Positions 1-9,900 of a stretch of DNA of 64,000 nucleotides are shown piece after piece. Origin of the DNA: Mesorhizobium norvegicum. Lineage in GTDB: Bacteria; Pseudomonadota; Alphaproteobacteria; Rhizobiales; Rhizobiaceae. Positions within the stretch are counted from its first letter, which is position 1. Every line of letters starts with the position of its first letter. The stretch is taken from NCBI RefSeq assembly GCF_004919685.1, contig NZ_SMYZ01000048.1, positions 1 to 64,000 of the forward strand. Direction: 5' to 3'. The position numbers were made by a program, and so were the translations under genes. The notes beneath the pieces were generated by a model, which saw only the letters and a list, made by a program, of their open reading frames with translations, searched no databases and was not told the origin of the DNA.

Positions 1-1
1 C

Positions 2-472
2 GCGCAGGCGGCAGGGGCGGAACGCTGGTCCTACGCCGAGTACCTGCACAATGGCATCGATTCGATCGCCTACACGAACGTGTTCTGTTGCCTTTCGTTG
101 CTGTGGGGGTTGGACATGGCGACCTTGCGTGCGCGTCCGGCGTTTCGCCGGGCCCTGCGGCTCATCTCCGCGATAGGGCGCCTGCAGAACGATCTGCATG
201 GACGCGACAAGGACAGGTCGGCCGGCGAGGCCGACAACGCGGCGATCCTGCTGCGGCAGCGCTATCCGGCTATGCCTGTGGTGGAGTTCCTCAACGACGA
301 GCTGGCCGGCCATACGCGCATGCTGCACCGGGTGATGGCGGAAGAACGCTTTCCCGCGCCGTGGGGACCGTTGATCGAGGCCCTGGCGGCCATCCGCGCG
401 CAGTACTACCAGACCTCGACCAGCCGCTACCGCAGCGACGCTGCGGGGGGAGGCCAGCGTGCGCCCGCCTGA
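2..472 (+). CDS. ks: ent-kaurene synthase, 3' part only (diterpene cyclase of gibberellin pathway)
   Basis: The gene enters from the left edge in frame 2, so only about the last 156 residues are seen. Bacterial ent-kaurene synthase ionises ent-copalyl diphosphate to ent-kaurene, the committed hydrocarbon of gibberellin synthesis in rhizobia. The motif LQNDLHGRDKDR at about 191-226, followed by GEADNA, fits the second metal-binding (NSE/DTE-like) helix of class I terpene synthases. The C-terminus is rich in Arg and Ala and ends at a TGA (470-472). The next gene is a type 2 IPP isomerase, which is the usual 3' order of the rhizobial gibberellin operon (GGPP synthase, CPS, KS, idi). That context and the terpene-synthase helix carry the call. 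The 5' part, with the DDxxD motif, lies outside the window and cannot be checked. Confidence 0.85.
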   Translation, partial: AQAAGAERWSYAEYLHNGIDSIAYTNVFCCLSLLWGLDMATLRARPAFRRALRLISAIGRLQNDLHGRDKDRSAGEADNAAILLRQRYPAMPVVEFLNDELAGHTRMLHRVMAEERFPAPWGPLIEALAAIRAQYYQTSTSRYRSDAAGGGQRAPA

Positions 473-557
473 ACGGCGTGATGTGGCTGCGTGCGCACCG
501 CTGCCGTCGGTCCGATCCGACGCAACGCCGTCCCCCGATGCGACGGATGGAGCGAGC

Positions 558-1613
558 ATGAGCGATAGCGACAACGTCCCGAGCCGGCGCAAGGACGACC
601 ATCTGGACATCGTGCTGGATCGGCGAACGGCGCCGGCCACGGCCGCCGCCGGCTGGGAGTACATCCGTTTCGAACACTGCGCATTGCCCGAGTTGGACCT
701 GACGCAGATCGACCTGCGCGCCTCGCTGCTGGGCAAGACCATGCGCGCGCCGCTGCTGATCAGCTCCATGACCGGCGGCGTGCCACGCGCCGAGGCCATC
801 AACCGGCATCTGAGCGAGGCAGCACAAGCCTTGGGGATCGCCATGTGCGTCGGTTCGCAGCGCGTGAGCCTGCAATCCCGCAACTCCCAGGGGCTGACGC
901 GCGCGCTGCGCCGCATGGCCCCAGACATTCCCTTGCTGGCCAATATCGGCGCCGCGCAACTGCGCGAGGCCGACGGCCTGGACCTGGCGCGCCGGGCGGT
1001 GGATGCGCTGGAGGCCGATGGACTCATCGTCCATCTCAATGCGCTGCAGGAAGCGGTACAGCCGGAGGGCGACCGCGACTGGCGCGGCGTCCTGGCGCAG
1101 ATCGCTCGCGCCGCGCGCAGCGTGGACGTGCCGATTGTGGCCAAGGAAGTGGGATCGGGCCTGTCCGCCTCGGTGGCCTGCGCGCTCGTCAAGGCGGGCG
1201 TGGCGGTCATCGATGTCGCCGGCGCCGGCGGCACCAGTTGGGCCGCGGTGGAGGGCGAGCGAGCCCGCGATGCCGCCGACCGTGCAGTGGCGATGGCGTT
1301 CGCCGACTGGGGGATTCCGACCCCGGCCAGCGTGCAGGCGGTACGTCGGGCGCTGCCAACTGTGAAGCTGATCGCGTCGGGCGGGATCCGCGACGGCGTC
1401 GACGTGGCCAAGGCCATCCGCCTGGGCGCGGACATCGCCGGGCAGGCGGCCGGCGTGCTGCGCGCGGCGACGGTGTCCACCGAGGCGGTTGTCGCGCATT
1501 TCGAGATCGTCATCCGCCAGTTGGCCGTCGCCTGCTTCTGCACCGGCTCGGCTGATCTGGCGGCGTTGCGTCAGGCGCGCTTGCTGCCCTCGGCGCATCT
1601 GCCCCCCGGTTAA
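558..1613 (+). CDS. idi: Type 2 isopentenyl-diphosphate isomerase (FMN-dependent), last gene of gibberellin operon
   Basis: Interconverts IPP and DMAPP, feeding the GGPP synthase of the gibberellin operon. The product is 351 residues, the family's usual length. Type 2 hallmarks are visible: RRKDDHL near the N-terminus, LLISSMTGG (flavin/substrate loop), MCVGSQR, HLNALQEAVQPEGDRD (His, Asn and Gln of the active site), VAKEVGSG with the catalytic-site Lys, DVAGAGGTSW, and the phosphate-binding IASGGIRDGVDVAKAIRLGA. I chose ATG 558 because GGAG lies 7 bases upstream and the protein then starts just before the conserved N-terminus; an in-frame ATG at 459 would overlap the preceding gene. A short CCGGT/ACCGG hairpin straddles the stop. 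Bases 1330-1595 recur as a diverged fragment at 56521-56786. Confidence 0.93.
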   Translation: MSDSDNVPSRRKDDHLDIVLDRRTAPATAAAGWEYIRFEHCALPELDLTQIDLRASLLGKTMRAPLLISSMTGGVPRAEAINRHLSEAAQALGIAMCVGSQRVSLQSRNSQGLTRALRRMAPDIPLLANIGAAQLREADGLDLARRAVDALEADGLIVHLNALQEAVQPEGDRDWRGVLAQIARAARSVDVPIVAKEVGSGLSASVACALVKAGVAVIDVAGAGGTSWAAVEGERARDAADRAVAMAFADWGIPTPASVQAVRRALPTVKLIASGGIRDGVDVAKAIRLGADIAGQAAGVLRAATVSTEAVVAHFEIVIRQLAVACFCTGSADLAALRQARLLPSAHLPPG

Positions 1614-2018
1614 TACCGGCGTCTCCCGCACGTGGCGGCGGGCGCCTAGCAAGCTGCTGAATACCTACGCCAAAGATAGACTACTGATCCACCTTGGCGA
1701 GGCGGTTCAATGCGCGAGAGCTCGTGGTCACCAGAAGGGAAGTCGATGCCCAGGACGTGGCTTGGTTGGAGACGCCAAGGATCGTCAAACTGACGATTCT
1801 TGTAACGTGGTCGGGGATCGACAACGACAGGATCGAACCGGTCTCGTCACGCATAGCGGAACGATCGCGCCAGAGGAAGCATTCGGTTCTGTCGCAGCAT
1901 CGGCCAGGCAAAAATAACTTGCGTTGCGCAGATAAAATGCCCTGATCCTGCCATTCCTCCAGAGCAAGTGGGCGGGGAGAAATCTCATACAACTGGCAGC
2001 GAAGGGAGGCTCGGCCCA
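1614..2018. other. Gap between idi and the MFS gene, no recognisable gene
   Basis: Open frames on both strands are short, rich in rare-looking residues and resemble nothing I know. No nod box or vir box is visible. It ends in the ribosome-binding site of the downstream gene (GGGAGG at 2003-2008). Confidence 0.5.
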
Positions 2019-3671
2019 ATGAGCGGGGTGGCGCGTGAAGAAGTTAATCCGGTGTCATCGGCAACGTTTGCGCCGCTCGAGAATTCAACTTTCCGTCCGA
2101 TCTGGATTGCCACACAGGTATCCAGTCTAGGGTGGCTGATTCAAATGGTTGCCATCAGTTGGCTGATGGCGACCATTTCGACATCGGATGTGATGGTCGC
2201 CTTGGTGCAGGCTTCGACAACCTTGCCCACATTCCTCCTGTCAATTATCGCCGGCGCCCTAGCCGACAATTACAGCCGCCGCAATCTCATGTTCGCTGGC
2301 TGGTGCGTGATAGCATTGTCCTCGACGATGCTGACTGTTCTTGCAGGTCTCGGAATTTTCAATCCATGGATGGTTCTTGCATTCAGCTGTTTGGCCGGAG
2401 TAGGCGCCGCTTTCACCGACCCCGCCTGGCACGCGTCGGTTGGCGATATCCTGCGAAAGCGCGATGTTCCGGCCGCCGTCACGCTTATCTCGGTCGGATA
2501 TAACGCCGTCCGAAGCATCGGTCCCGCTCTCGGTGGCGTCGTCGTTGCTTCCTTTGGCCCTTTGACGGCTTTCGCAGTGGCGACGCTTACATATCTGATG
2601 CTGCTGTGGACCATAGGGCGCTGCAAATGGCATGTTCGCTCGTCACCGCTGCCGAGTGAACCATTGACCACGGCGATCCATGACGGAGCGCGCTTCACTG
2701 CCCTGTCATCCGAAATCAAGGCAGCAATTGCCCGCGGTGCCCTTTTTGGGCTGACGAGCATCTCTATACTAGCGCTCTTGCCTCTCGTCGCCCGCGATCA
2801 GCTGGGGGGAGGGCCAGTCGTTTACGGCATCCTGATGGCCGGCTTCGGGACCGGCGCCTTGTTCGCCGGCATCTGCAACAACATTCTGAGACGGAGGCTG
2901 TCCCAGGAACGTTTGACGACACTGTCGTGCATCGCCTGTGCGGCTTGTTGTCTATCGCTTGCTTTCACCCCCTCGGTGGCGGTGGCGGCTATCGCGCTGG
3001 CGCTCGGCGGCGCGGGCTGGGTCGTGACCTGGACCGGGCTGGACGTAAGCGTCCAGTTGGCGAGTCCAAGGTGGGTCGTTGGTCGCACGCTCTCGATCTA
3101 TTATGCCCTTTCATCCGGCGGCATCGCGGCTGGCAGCTGGCTGTGGGGTACGGTGGCCGAGAGCTATTCGCTGAGCTCGGCTCTGGAGCTCTCAGGTGGC
3201 GCGCTGGTGCTGGTCGCTGGCACCGGCTTCCTGCTGCCCATCCGTCAATGGAAAGATTCCGATCAGGCTCCTCTTGGCTTCGAAACGCCTCAGGTTGCCC
3301 TGGATTTGAAGCCCCGAAGCGGGCCGATCGTCGCCAAGATCGAATATTCAATACCCGAAGCAAATGTCGAAGCGTTCCTGGAGCAGATGCGGGAACGGCG
3401 GCGAGTACAAAGCGGCGTTGGTGCGCGACACTGGAATCTCCAGCGCGACCTCCAGCAGCCTTCGCGTTGGACAGAAACCTTCCGCACCCCGACCTGGATG
3501 GACTACCTTCGCCTGAACCACCGCCTTACGGCAGCCGACAAGGAGTTGGACCAGCGTCTCCTCGCATTGCACCTGGGAGAGCTTCCTCCTCGAATCACGC
3601 TTGCGATCGAGCGCCCGACTGGAGCTGGCCGCAAGCGGGACCAATCGATGCGGTTCTTTTTCCGGCGTTGA
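2019..3671 (+). CDS. MFS exporter of the EntS / 'transmembrane secretion effector' type
   Basis: A 550-residue membrane transporter, expected to export a small molecule by proton antiport. The N-terminal 400 residues are a run of about 12 hydrophobic segments. The loop GALADNYSRRNLMFAGW between helices 2 and 3 is the MFS signature, and the opening FRPIWIATQVSSLGWLIQMVAISWLM is typical of the PF05977 (MFS_3) group. A soluble tail of about 130 residues follows (PIVAKIEYSIPEANVEAFLE...), resembling the C-terminal extension common in that group. ATG 2019 is preferred over 1968 because GGGAGG lies about 10 bases upstream. The substrate cannot be told from sequence. It lies 405 bases downstream of the gibberellin operon on the same strand, but with a real gap, so co-transcription is only possible. 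Confidence 0.85.
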   Translation: MSGVAREEVNPVSSATFAPLENSTFRPIWIATQVSSLGWLIQMVAISWLMATISTSDVMVALVQASTTLPTFLLSIIAGALADNYSRRNLMFAGWCVIALSSTMLTVLAGLGIFNPWMVLAFSCLAGVGAAFTDPAWHASVGDILRKRDVPAAVTLISVGYNAVRSIGPALGGVVVASFGPLTAFAVATLTYLMLLWTIGRCKWHVRSSPLPSEPLTTAIHDGARFTALSSEIKAAIARGALFGLTSISILALLPLVARDQLGGGPVVYGILMAGFGTGALFAGICNNILRRRLSQERLTTLSCIACAACCLSLAFTPSVAVAAIALALGGAGWVVTWTGLDVSVQLASPRWVVGRTLSIYYALSSGGIAAGSWLWGTVAESYSLSSALELSGGALVLVAGTGFLLPIRQWKDSDQAPLGFETPQVALDLKPRSGPIVAKIEYSIPEANVEAFLEQMRERRRVQSGVGARHWNLQRDLQQPSRWTETFRTPTWMDYLRLNHRLTAADKELDQRLLALHLGELPPRITLAIERPTGAGRKRDQSMRFFFRR

Positions 3672-3975
3672 CATCCGTCCAGGCGTCCGCGCTGGTGAGA
3701 CAGGATGGGTTGGAAACGAGCCAACGCTCTCACCATCCGTTTTGCAGATCGGCTGCGATCCATTCGGGTGGTTGCCGGCCGGCATACTGGGCGGCTCAGA
3801 CGTATCCTTGTCGGAGAGATTCCTCGGCACTCGAGCACTCTCTTATACGAGACGATCCTGATGCGTCACGCAAACGGTGAATCACGAACGCTCTCGCCGC
3901 AAACCCTTCCGCCCGGAAATCTGCCCCGGTTACGGCTCTCGGCGTATCCCAGAGTTGGGAGAAGCTTCTGCCAGA
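3672..3975. other. Intergenic, no gene seen
   Basis: Open frames here are short and continue antisense from neighbouring genes; none has a plausible start site or a family resemblance. The segment leads into a vir box and the promoter region of the VirF-like effector gene. Confidence 0.5.
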
Positions 3976-3988
3976 CTACAACTGTAAC
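3976..3988 (+). promoter_or_regulatory. Candidate vir box (VirG-binding site) of the VirF-like effector gene
   Basis: CTACAACTGTAAC matches the Agrobacterium vir box consensus TTNCAATTGAAAY at 9 to 10 positions. It lies 74 bases upstream of the effector start, and virG and virA are both in this window, so VirG control is a natural inference. Confidence 0.6.
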
Positions 3989-4061
3989 CTCATATCGGTT
4001 TAGCAGGTCAAGCGTCGGTGGTACCCTGATTGGGTAACTTAACGACTTTGGAGGCCGAGCA

Positions 4062-4925
4062 ATGGATCGCGATAACAAACGGGCACGCGCAGCTGCAAGT
4101 TCATCCCAAGACGTGGGGAATCGCAGTACCCTCCGTGACCTTCCATACGGACCATTGACCGATGTTGCAGAACGGCTGGTAAGCGCTAACCCGCGCGATA
4201 CAGCGCGAAATCTTGGGACCTTCAAAGAACTCGGGAGGCGAGAGCGCATAGCCGTTCGGGGCACTCGAACCGAGCCAGAAACTGACCTCGCGAGATTTGA
4301 AACGCGGACCAATCAGCTTGGACGATCAGCCGTCGATCTGGGGGACAAATTGACTGCCGGGTTGGGGCACACCTCGGATGAAGTAGCATTGGAGCAATTC
4401 AGAGCAGTCAGTAACGTATCCCACTACCTTAGGCCAGAGACGCAAGATAGCATTGTTAATCGCATTGGCAACATGGACCCACCTTCGCAAGCTATCGGAG
4501 CGCTTTACGCTGCGCAAAACTTCAGCAAGTTTAACGCTGAAAATAAAGCTCGCATTTTTGATCAGGCCGCTGAATTGGCTACCGATCCGGATGGCCACGT
4601 CAGGTCGACAGCATCCAATGCTATGTACGCGATGTATCACCAGTTAGATCCAAATCAACAGGCCCAAGCTCACTCAATTCCCGGCATGCAAGACATCTTG
4701 CCGCAGATGCCTCCTCCGCGGCATGCAGCAGAGGAACGCAGTGCGGATCTGGACGCCCACATAGCAGGTATTGGGGCTGCAGTCCGTGATACAGTTGGCC
4801 CGCAAACCTCCCACGAACAGCTGCAGCGGGGTGGTCAAGTCGGCCGGGATATAAGCCACTCCTACAATCACGCCCGAGAGAATCTAATGGAGGCGAGGAG
4901 AAGCAGGGATCGCACCGGCCGTTGA
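4062..4925 (+). CDS. VirF-like F-box effector, predicted VirB/D4 substrate (Msi061-like)
   Basis: A 287-residue hydrophilic protein. The segment LRDLPYGPLTDVAERL (about residues 24-39) follows the F-box pattern L-x2-LP seen in Agrobacterium VirF, a translocated protein that joins the host SCF ubiquitin ligase. A helical, repeat-like middle follows (about 100-210). The C-terminus ARENLMEARRSRDRTGR has the Arg-rich layout of VirF-type transfer signals and is close to the tail of the second effector of this locus. KRAR at residues 7-10 could act in nuclear targeting. The start is ATG 4062 with GGAGG about 12 bases upstream and a vir box before that. In M. loti R7A two VirB/D4 substrates, Msi059 and Msi061, are known from the same locus; this one fits Msi061. 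Host target and E3 role are inference. Confidence 0.8.
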   Translation: MDRDNKRARAAASSSQDVGNRSTLRDLPYGPLTDVAERLVSANPRDTARNLGTFKELGRRERIAVRGTRTEPETDLARFETRTNQLGRSAVDLGDKLTAGLGHTSDEVALEQFRAVSNVSHYLRPETQDSIVNRIGNMDPPSQAIGALYAAQNFSKFNAENKARIFDQAAELATDPDGHVRSTASNAMYAMYHQLDPNQQAQAHSIPGMQDILPQMPPPRHAAEERSADLDAHIAGIGAAVRDTVGPQTSHEQLQRGGQVGRDISHSYNHARENLMEARRSRDRTGR

Positions 4926-5169
4926 GGTCTTGGCCATGGCAGTAACACTTCCTCTCCCGAATTCCGTTCACGGCCTTGCTGTTTCCAATTCGCTGGCCGT
5001 CGACGTACCTGCTTCGTGAAACTTTCAAAATCCACGTCTGCCGGGTGGCGCGATTCAAGCATCGCACCACCCGCTGCGGCATCGATCTGTCGAGCGTCGG
5101 CATCGCGCGACCTCGGTTCGGTGTCTGAAGCAAGCGCAGCATCAGCACGGCTAATTCGGCCATGGAACA

Positions 5170-6915
5170 ATGTCTTCTACAAAAACGACGTCCCCCAACA
5201 TAGCCATTAGCATCGCGTGCTCACTCGCCTTGGGGTTCTGTGCGGCAAGTCTGTACGCAACCTTCCGCCACGGGGGTAGCGGCGAGGCTCTGATGGCGTT
5301 TGATGTCCGTGCCTTTTGGTTTGAGACGCCCTTCTATTTGGGTTTCGCAACCCCCGTTTTCTATCAGGGCGCGGCTATCGTGCTCTCGACGTCTGCGGTT
5401 GTCTTGCTGATTCAGCAGGTCGTATTGCGCCGCAAGCTCGAACATCACGGGACCGCTCGTTGGGCTCGAGTGGATGAAATGCGACGCCCGGGATATCTGC
5501 GACGCTACCGTGGCGTGACAGGGCCGGTCTTCGGGAAGACGAGTGGTCCTTTCTGGCCTGGCTATTACCTGACCAATGGCGAGCAGCCTCACAGCCTCAT
5601 CGTTGCGCCGACCCGCGCTGGCAAGGGGGTCGGCATAGTCATTCCAACGCTACTTACATTTAAAGGCTCTGTGATAGCTCTGGACGTCAAGGGGGAGCTC
5701 TTTGAGCTCACATCGAGGGCGCGTAAAGCCGCTGGCCACGAAGTGTTCAAATTCGCGCCACTGGATTCAGAGCGGCGCACAAACTGCTACAATCCACTGT
5801 TGGATCTCATAGCACTGCATCCACAGCAGCAATTCACCGAAGCCCGCCGCTTGGCCGCGAACCTGATTACGGCCAAGGGGGAGGGGGCGGAAGGTTTCGT
5901 CGCCGGCGCGCGAGATATCTTTGTCGCGGGGATCCTTGCCTGCATCGAGCGGGGCACGCCAACAATCGGCGCCGTCTATGATCTGTTCGCTCAGCCGGGG
6001 GAGAAGTTTAAGCTCTTCGCGCAGCTCGCCATGGAGACCCGGAACAAAGAGGCACAACGCATCTTCGACGACATGGCGGGGAACGACACGAAAATCCTAA
6101 CCTCCTACACGTCCGTGCTCGGCGATGGCGGGCTCAACTTGTGGGCGGATCCGGCTGTCAAGGCGGCTACAAGTCGCTCGGACTTTTCGGTCTATGATCT
6201 TCGCCGTCGCAGAACGTGCATCTATCTTTGCGTTGGTCCGAACGACCTTGAGGTGATCGCGCCTTTGATACGCTTATTTTTTCAGCAAATCGTTTCAATT
6301 CTACAGCGGTCGCTGCCCCGCCAGGACGAAAAGCACGAGGTTCTCTTTCTGCTCGATGAGTTCAAGCACTTGGGGAAGCTGGAGGCGATCGAGACCGCAA
6401 TTACGACTATCGCGGGCTACAAGGGGCGTTTCATGCTCATCATCCAAAGCCTTTCGGCACTAACGGGGGCTTATGGAGAGGCCGGTAAGCAGAATTTTCT
6501 CAGCAATACCGGATTGCAAGTGTTCATGGCCACGGCCGATGACGAGACTCCGAACTACATTTCCAAAGCCATCGGTGAATACACGTTTGAAGCCAAATCG
6601 ATTTCCTACAGCCAGTCGCGAGCGTTCGACCGGAACATTCAGAATTCGTTTCAAGGTGCGCCGCTGCTGCGTCCCGAACAGGTTCGGCTGCTCAATGACG
6701 AGTACGAGATTGTTCTCATCAAAGGTCTGCCGCCATTGCAACTGAGGAAGGTGCGATATTTTTCGGACCGCCTTCTGAAACGCATCTTTGAAAGCCAGAC
6801 AGGCGCCCTCCCGGAGCCGGCACCCTTGACGGAAGCAGAGGAGGGATTCTCCGCAGAATCTCGACTCGATGAGCCGCTGCGCGGATTGGCGCAAGACTTT
6901 GACGATACAGTTTGA
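5170..6915 (+). CDS. virD4: VirD4 type IV coupling protein
   Basis: The coupling ATPase that recruits effectors to the VirB channel at the inner membrane. The 581-residue product has two N-terminal membrane helices (about 8-28 and 62-84), then a TraD/VirD4 ATPase domain. Walker A is APTRAGKG near residue 147, Walker B is FLLDEFKHLGKL near 391, with the conserved TNCYNPL and VFMATADDETPNYIS segments. ATG 5170 gives the expected short cytoplasmic N-terminus before the first helix. The upstream 245 bases hold no gene; TTCCAATT at 4983-4990 matches the first half of a vir box only. The effector gene begins 12 bases after its stop, so the two are one operon. It is clearly distinct from the TraG-type coupling gene at 42990, which belongs to the conjugation system. 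Confidence 0.95.
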   Translation: MSSTKTTSPNIAISIACSLALGFCAASLYATFRHGGSGEALMAFDVRAFWFETPFYLGFATPVFYQGAAIVLSTSAVVLLIQQVVLRRKLEHHGTARWARVDEMRRPGYLRRYRGVTGPVFGKTSGPFWPGYYLTNGEQPHSLIVAPTRAGKGVGIVIPTLLTFKGSVIALDVKGELFELTSRARKAAGHEVFKFAPLDSERRTNCYNPLLDLIALHPQQQFTEARRLAANLITAKGEGAEGFVAGARDIFVAGILACIERGTPTIGAVYDLFAQPGEKFKLFAQLAMETRNKEAQRIFDDMAGNDTKILTSYTSVLGDGGLNLWADPAVKAATSRSDFSVYDLRRRRTCIYLCVGPNDLEVIAPLIRLFFQQIVSILQRSLPRQDEKHEVLFLLDEFKHLGKLEAIETAITTIAGYKGRFMLIIQSLSALTGAYGEAGKQNFLSNTGLQVFMATADDETPNYISKAIGEYTFEAKSISYSQSRAFDRNIQNSFQGAPLLRPEQVRLLNDEYEIVLIKGLPPLQLRKVRYFSDRLLKRIFESQTGALPEPAPLTEAEEGFSAESRLDEPLRGLAQDFDDTV

Positions 6916-6927
6916 TGCGAGGCTAAT

Positions 6928-9900
6928 GTGGACCAGCGAAAAAATCCATCCCGTGTAACAGCTTTGCCGCAGGTGCAGGACGCCGGCTTGGAAGAGGATC
7001 AAGCGGTCCAGGCCAGGCAAGTGGGCGTTGAGCAGCACCTTGCCGAGGCCCGGAGGCTGTTCGATCAAGCTGACGAGTCGCCAACCAATCCAGAGGAGCT
7101 TCAGCGACTGGACCAGGGGTTCCGCGAAGTGCTTCAGCAATGGCAGGATGAGCAAGCCGCCTCGTCTTCTTTCAGCGCTGAGGTTCCCGAGGCGCTCCGG
7201 CCGCTGTTCGATGATCGAGCTCACCAGCCGCCAACCAATGCAGAGGAGCTTCTGCGACTGGAACAGGGGTTCCGCGAAGTGCTTCAGCAGCGGCAGGATG
7301 ATCAAGCCGCCTCGTCTTCGCTCAGCAACCCAGGGATGCGTGCTGGGCCGGAGGACCCCAACAGAAGCGTGTCGGATGCTTTCGCAAGCTCTGGGCACGC
7401 CGGAGTTCAGGCCGCCGCCCCGCCAGTCTTGGCTGCCAGCCAACAGCAGATCCGGCCCTCGCCGGATGCGCTTGACCAAGGCAACCACCTGCCACCCCAG
7501 GGGGGCATCATCAACAACGAACATTCCACAGCGCTGTTCCCGCCGGCGAAGAGGCAGAGGTCCGTGGATAGGCCGCAAGCCGTCGCCATTCAGCAGCAGC
7601 CGAGCGAAATCGGCAATTCAGGCGGCCGCATGCCGATGCAGCCCCCCATGCAGCAATTGGGTGAATTGCCATTGCAAGGGGTACCGGTTCAAGGGACAGG
7701 GTCCGAACACATCGGAAGGCTGCATGCGGAAGCCGCGCCCTCAGCAAGGTCCGAGGCGCCCCCGGCTGCGATCGAGGACTCCATAAACGTTTCGTTCGCC
7801 GTCCCCCAAGGGTTCTCCCATGGGACCCAACGCGTCCCAGACGCGATGCTCTCTTCCTTGGACCGCCCTGGCCCCTTGCCGGATGCTGGCCAAGCGCGGC
7901 AAGCGGGCTTTGAGCAGCACGTGGCCGAGCCGCGCCGAGCCGACCCCGTTGCGAGTGGCGCCCGTGCTTCCCGCTATCACCATCTGTCCGGCGAACACCG
8001 GGACCTTATTGATAGAGCGATCGCCCACTCCCAGGAAAAATATAGCGAGACCACGGCCCGAAAATACACGTTTGCACTTCGCCGGTTGGCGAATGATCTC
8101 AGCGCTCGTGGCCAAGCGACCGATCTAAGAGATCACAAATCCCTGGTCGATCACGTCGGTGCTTTCTTTCCGAAAGACGTTGATATGAAGAGCGCGTTGA
8201 AGGCCCTGCGTGCGTATCATGAGCCGAGCTATTCAGCGACTGCTGGCGGCCCTGCTGCCAGCTATCCCCATCTGTCCGCCGAACACCGGGACGTTATTGA
8301 TAAGGCGATCGACCGCGCTGCGGCTCAGCAAAACCAGAGCGCGGACACGCTGCGAATATACTCGAATGCGCTTCGCCGATTGGCGAATGATCTCGGCGCT
8401 CGTGGCCAAGCGACTGATCTAAAAAATCACCAATCCCTGGTCGATCACCTCGATACTTTCTTTCCGAATGACCAGAGCATTAAAACGGCGTTGAACGTCC
8501 TACGTGCGTATCATGAGCCGGGCTATGCAGCGACCGGCTGGTGGCCAGCGGCGGTGCCTTCAAAGCCAGATGCGCGTATCTTGGAAAAATTAAGCAGTGA
8601 CAGCGAGTTGGCCGTAAGCACCCGTGTCGTCTATGGTCGACTTCTTCGCAGATTTTCTGAGGAGCTTGAGAGTCGGGGCCAGACGATCTCTGGGCTGGAT
8701 CACAATTCGCGGACCGAACTCGCCGAGGCGTTGTTTCCAGGCAACAAGAAACTCCGCTTGGCGCTGCAGCGGGTTCACAATGCGGAGGTTCCCGAGGCCT
8801 TGCGGCCGCTGTTCGATAATCGAGCTCACAAGCCGCCAACCAATCCAGAGGAGCTTCTGCGACTGGAACAGGGGTTCCGCGAAGTGCTTCAGCAGCGGCA
8901 GGATGATCAAGCCACCTCGTCTTCTTTCAGCGCGAAGGTTCCCGAGGCGCTCCGGCCGCTGGTCGATGATCGAGCTCACCAGCCGCCAACCAATGCAGAG
9001 GAGCTTCTGCGACTGGAACAGGGGCTCCGCGAAGTGCTTGAGCAGCGGCAGGGTGATCAAGCCACCTCGCCTTCTTTCAGCGCGGAGGTTCCCCAGGCGC
9101 TCCGGCCGTTGTTCGATGATCGAGCTCACCAGCCGCCAACCAATGCAGAGGAGCTTCTGCGACTGGAACAGGGGTTCCGCGAAGTGCTTCAGCAGCGGCA
9201 GGGTGATCAAGCCGCCTCATCTTTGTTCAGCAATCCAGGGATGCGTGCTGGGCCGGAGGACCCCAACAGAAGCGTGTCGGACGCTTTCGCAACATCTGGG
9301 CACGCCGGAGTTCAGGCCGCTGCCCCGCCAGTCTTGGCTGCCAGCCAACAGCAGATCCGGCCCTCGCCGGATGCGCTTGACCAAGGCAACCACCTGCCAC
9401 CCCAGGGGGGCATCATCAACAACGAACATTCCACAGCGCTGTTCCGGCCAGCGAAGAGGCAGAGGGCCGTGGATAGGCCGCAAGCCGTCGCCATTCAGCA
9501 GCAGCCGAGCGAAATCGGCAATTCAGGCGGCCGCGTGCCGATGCAGCCCCCCACGCAGCAGTTGGGTGAATTGCCATTGCAAGGGGTACCGGTTCAAGGG
9601 ACGGGGTCCGAACACATCGGAAGGCTGCATGCGGAGGCCGCGCCCTCCGCAAGGGCTGAGGCACCCCCCGCTGCCATCGAGAACTCCATAAACGTCTCAT
9701 TCGCCGTCCCCAAAGGCTTCTCCCATGGGACTCCGGATGCTGGCCAAGCGCGGCAAGCGGGCTTTGAGCAGCGCGTGGCCGAGCCGCGCCGAGCCGAACC
9801 TGTCGCGAGTGGCGCCCGTGCCACCGGCTATCGCCATTTGTCCGACGAACACCGCGACCTTATCGATAAGGCGATCGCCCACGCTGCGGCTCAGCAAAAA

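Noticed and set aside
291..1652. Long minus-strand open frame opposite idi
   Set aside because: It is antisense to a well-supported gene, is Arg/Gly/His-rich and matches no family; GC-rich DNA gives such frames by chance.
4983..4990. TTCCAATT half vir box upstream of virD4
   Set aside because: The second half of the motif is absent; recorded only as a note under virD4.
6926..6928. ATG as start of the giant effector
   Set aside because: That frame reaches a stop within about ten codons; GTG 6928 opens the real frame.
7028..9691. Repeated Arg/Ser-rich open frames inside the effector gene in another frame
   Set aside because: They repeat only because the underlying DNA repeats, and they lack any family match.
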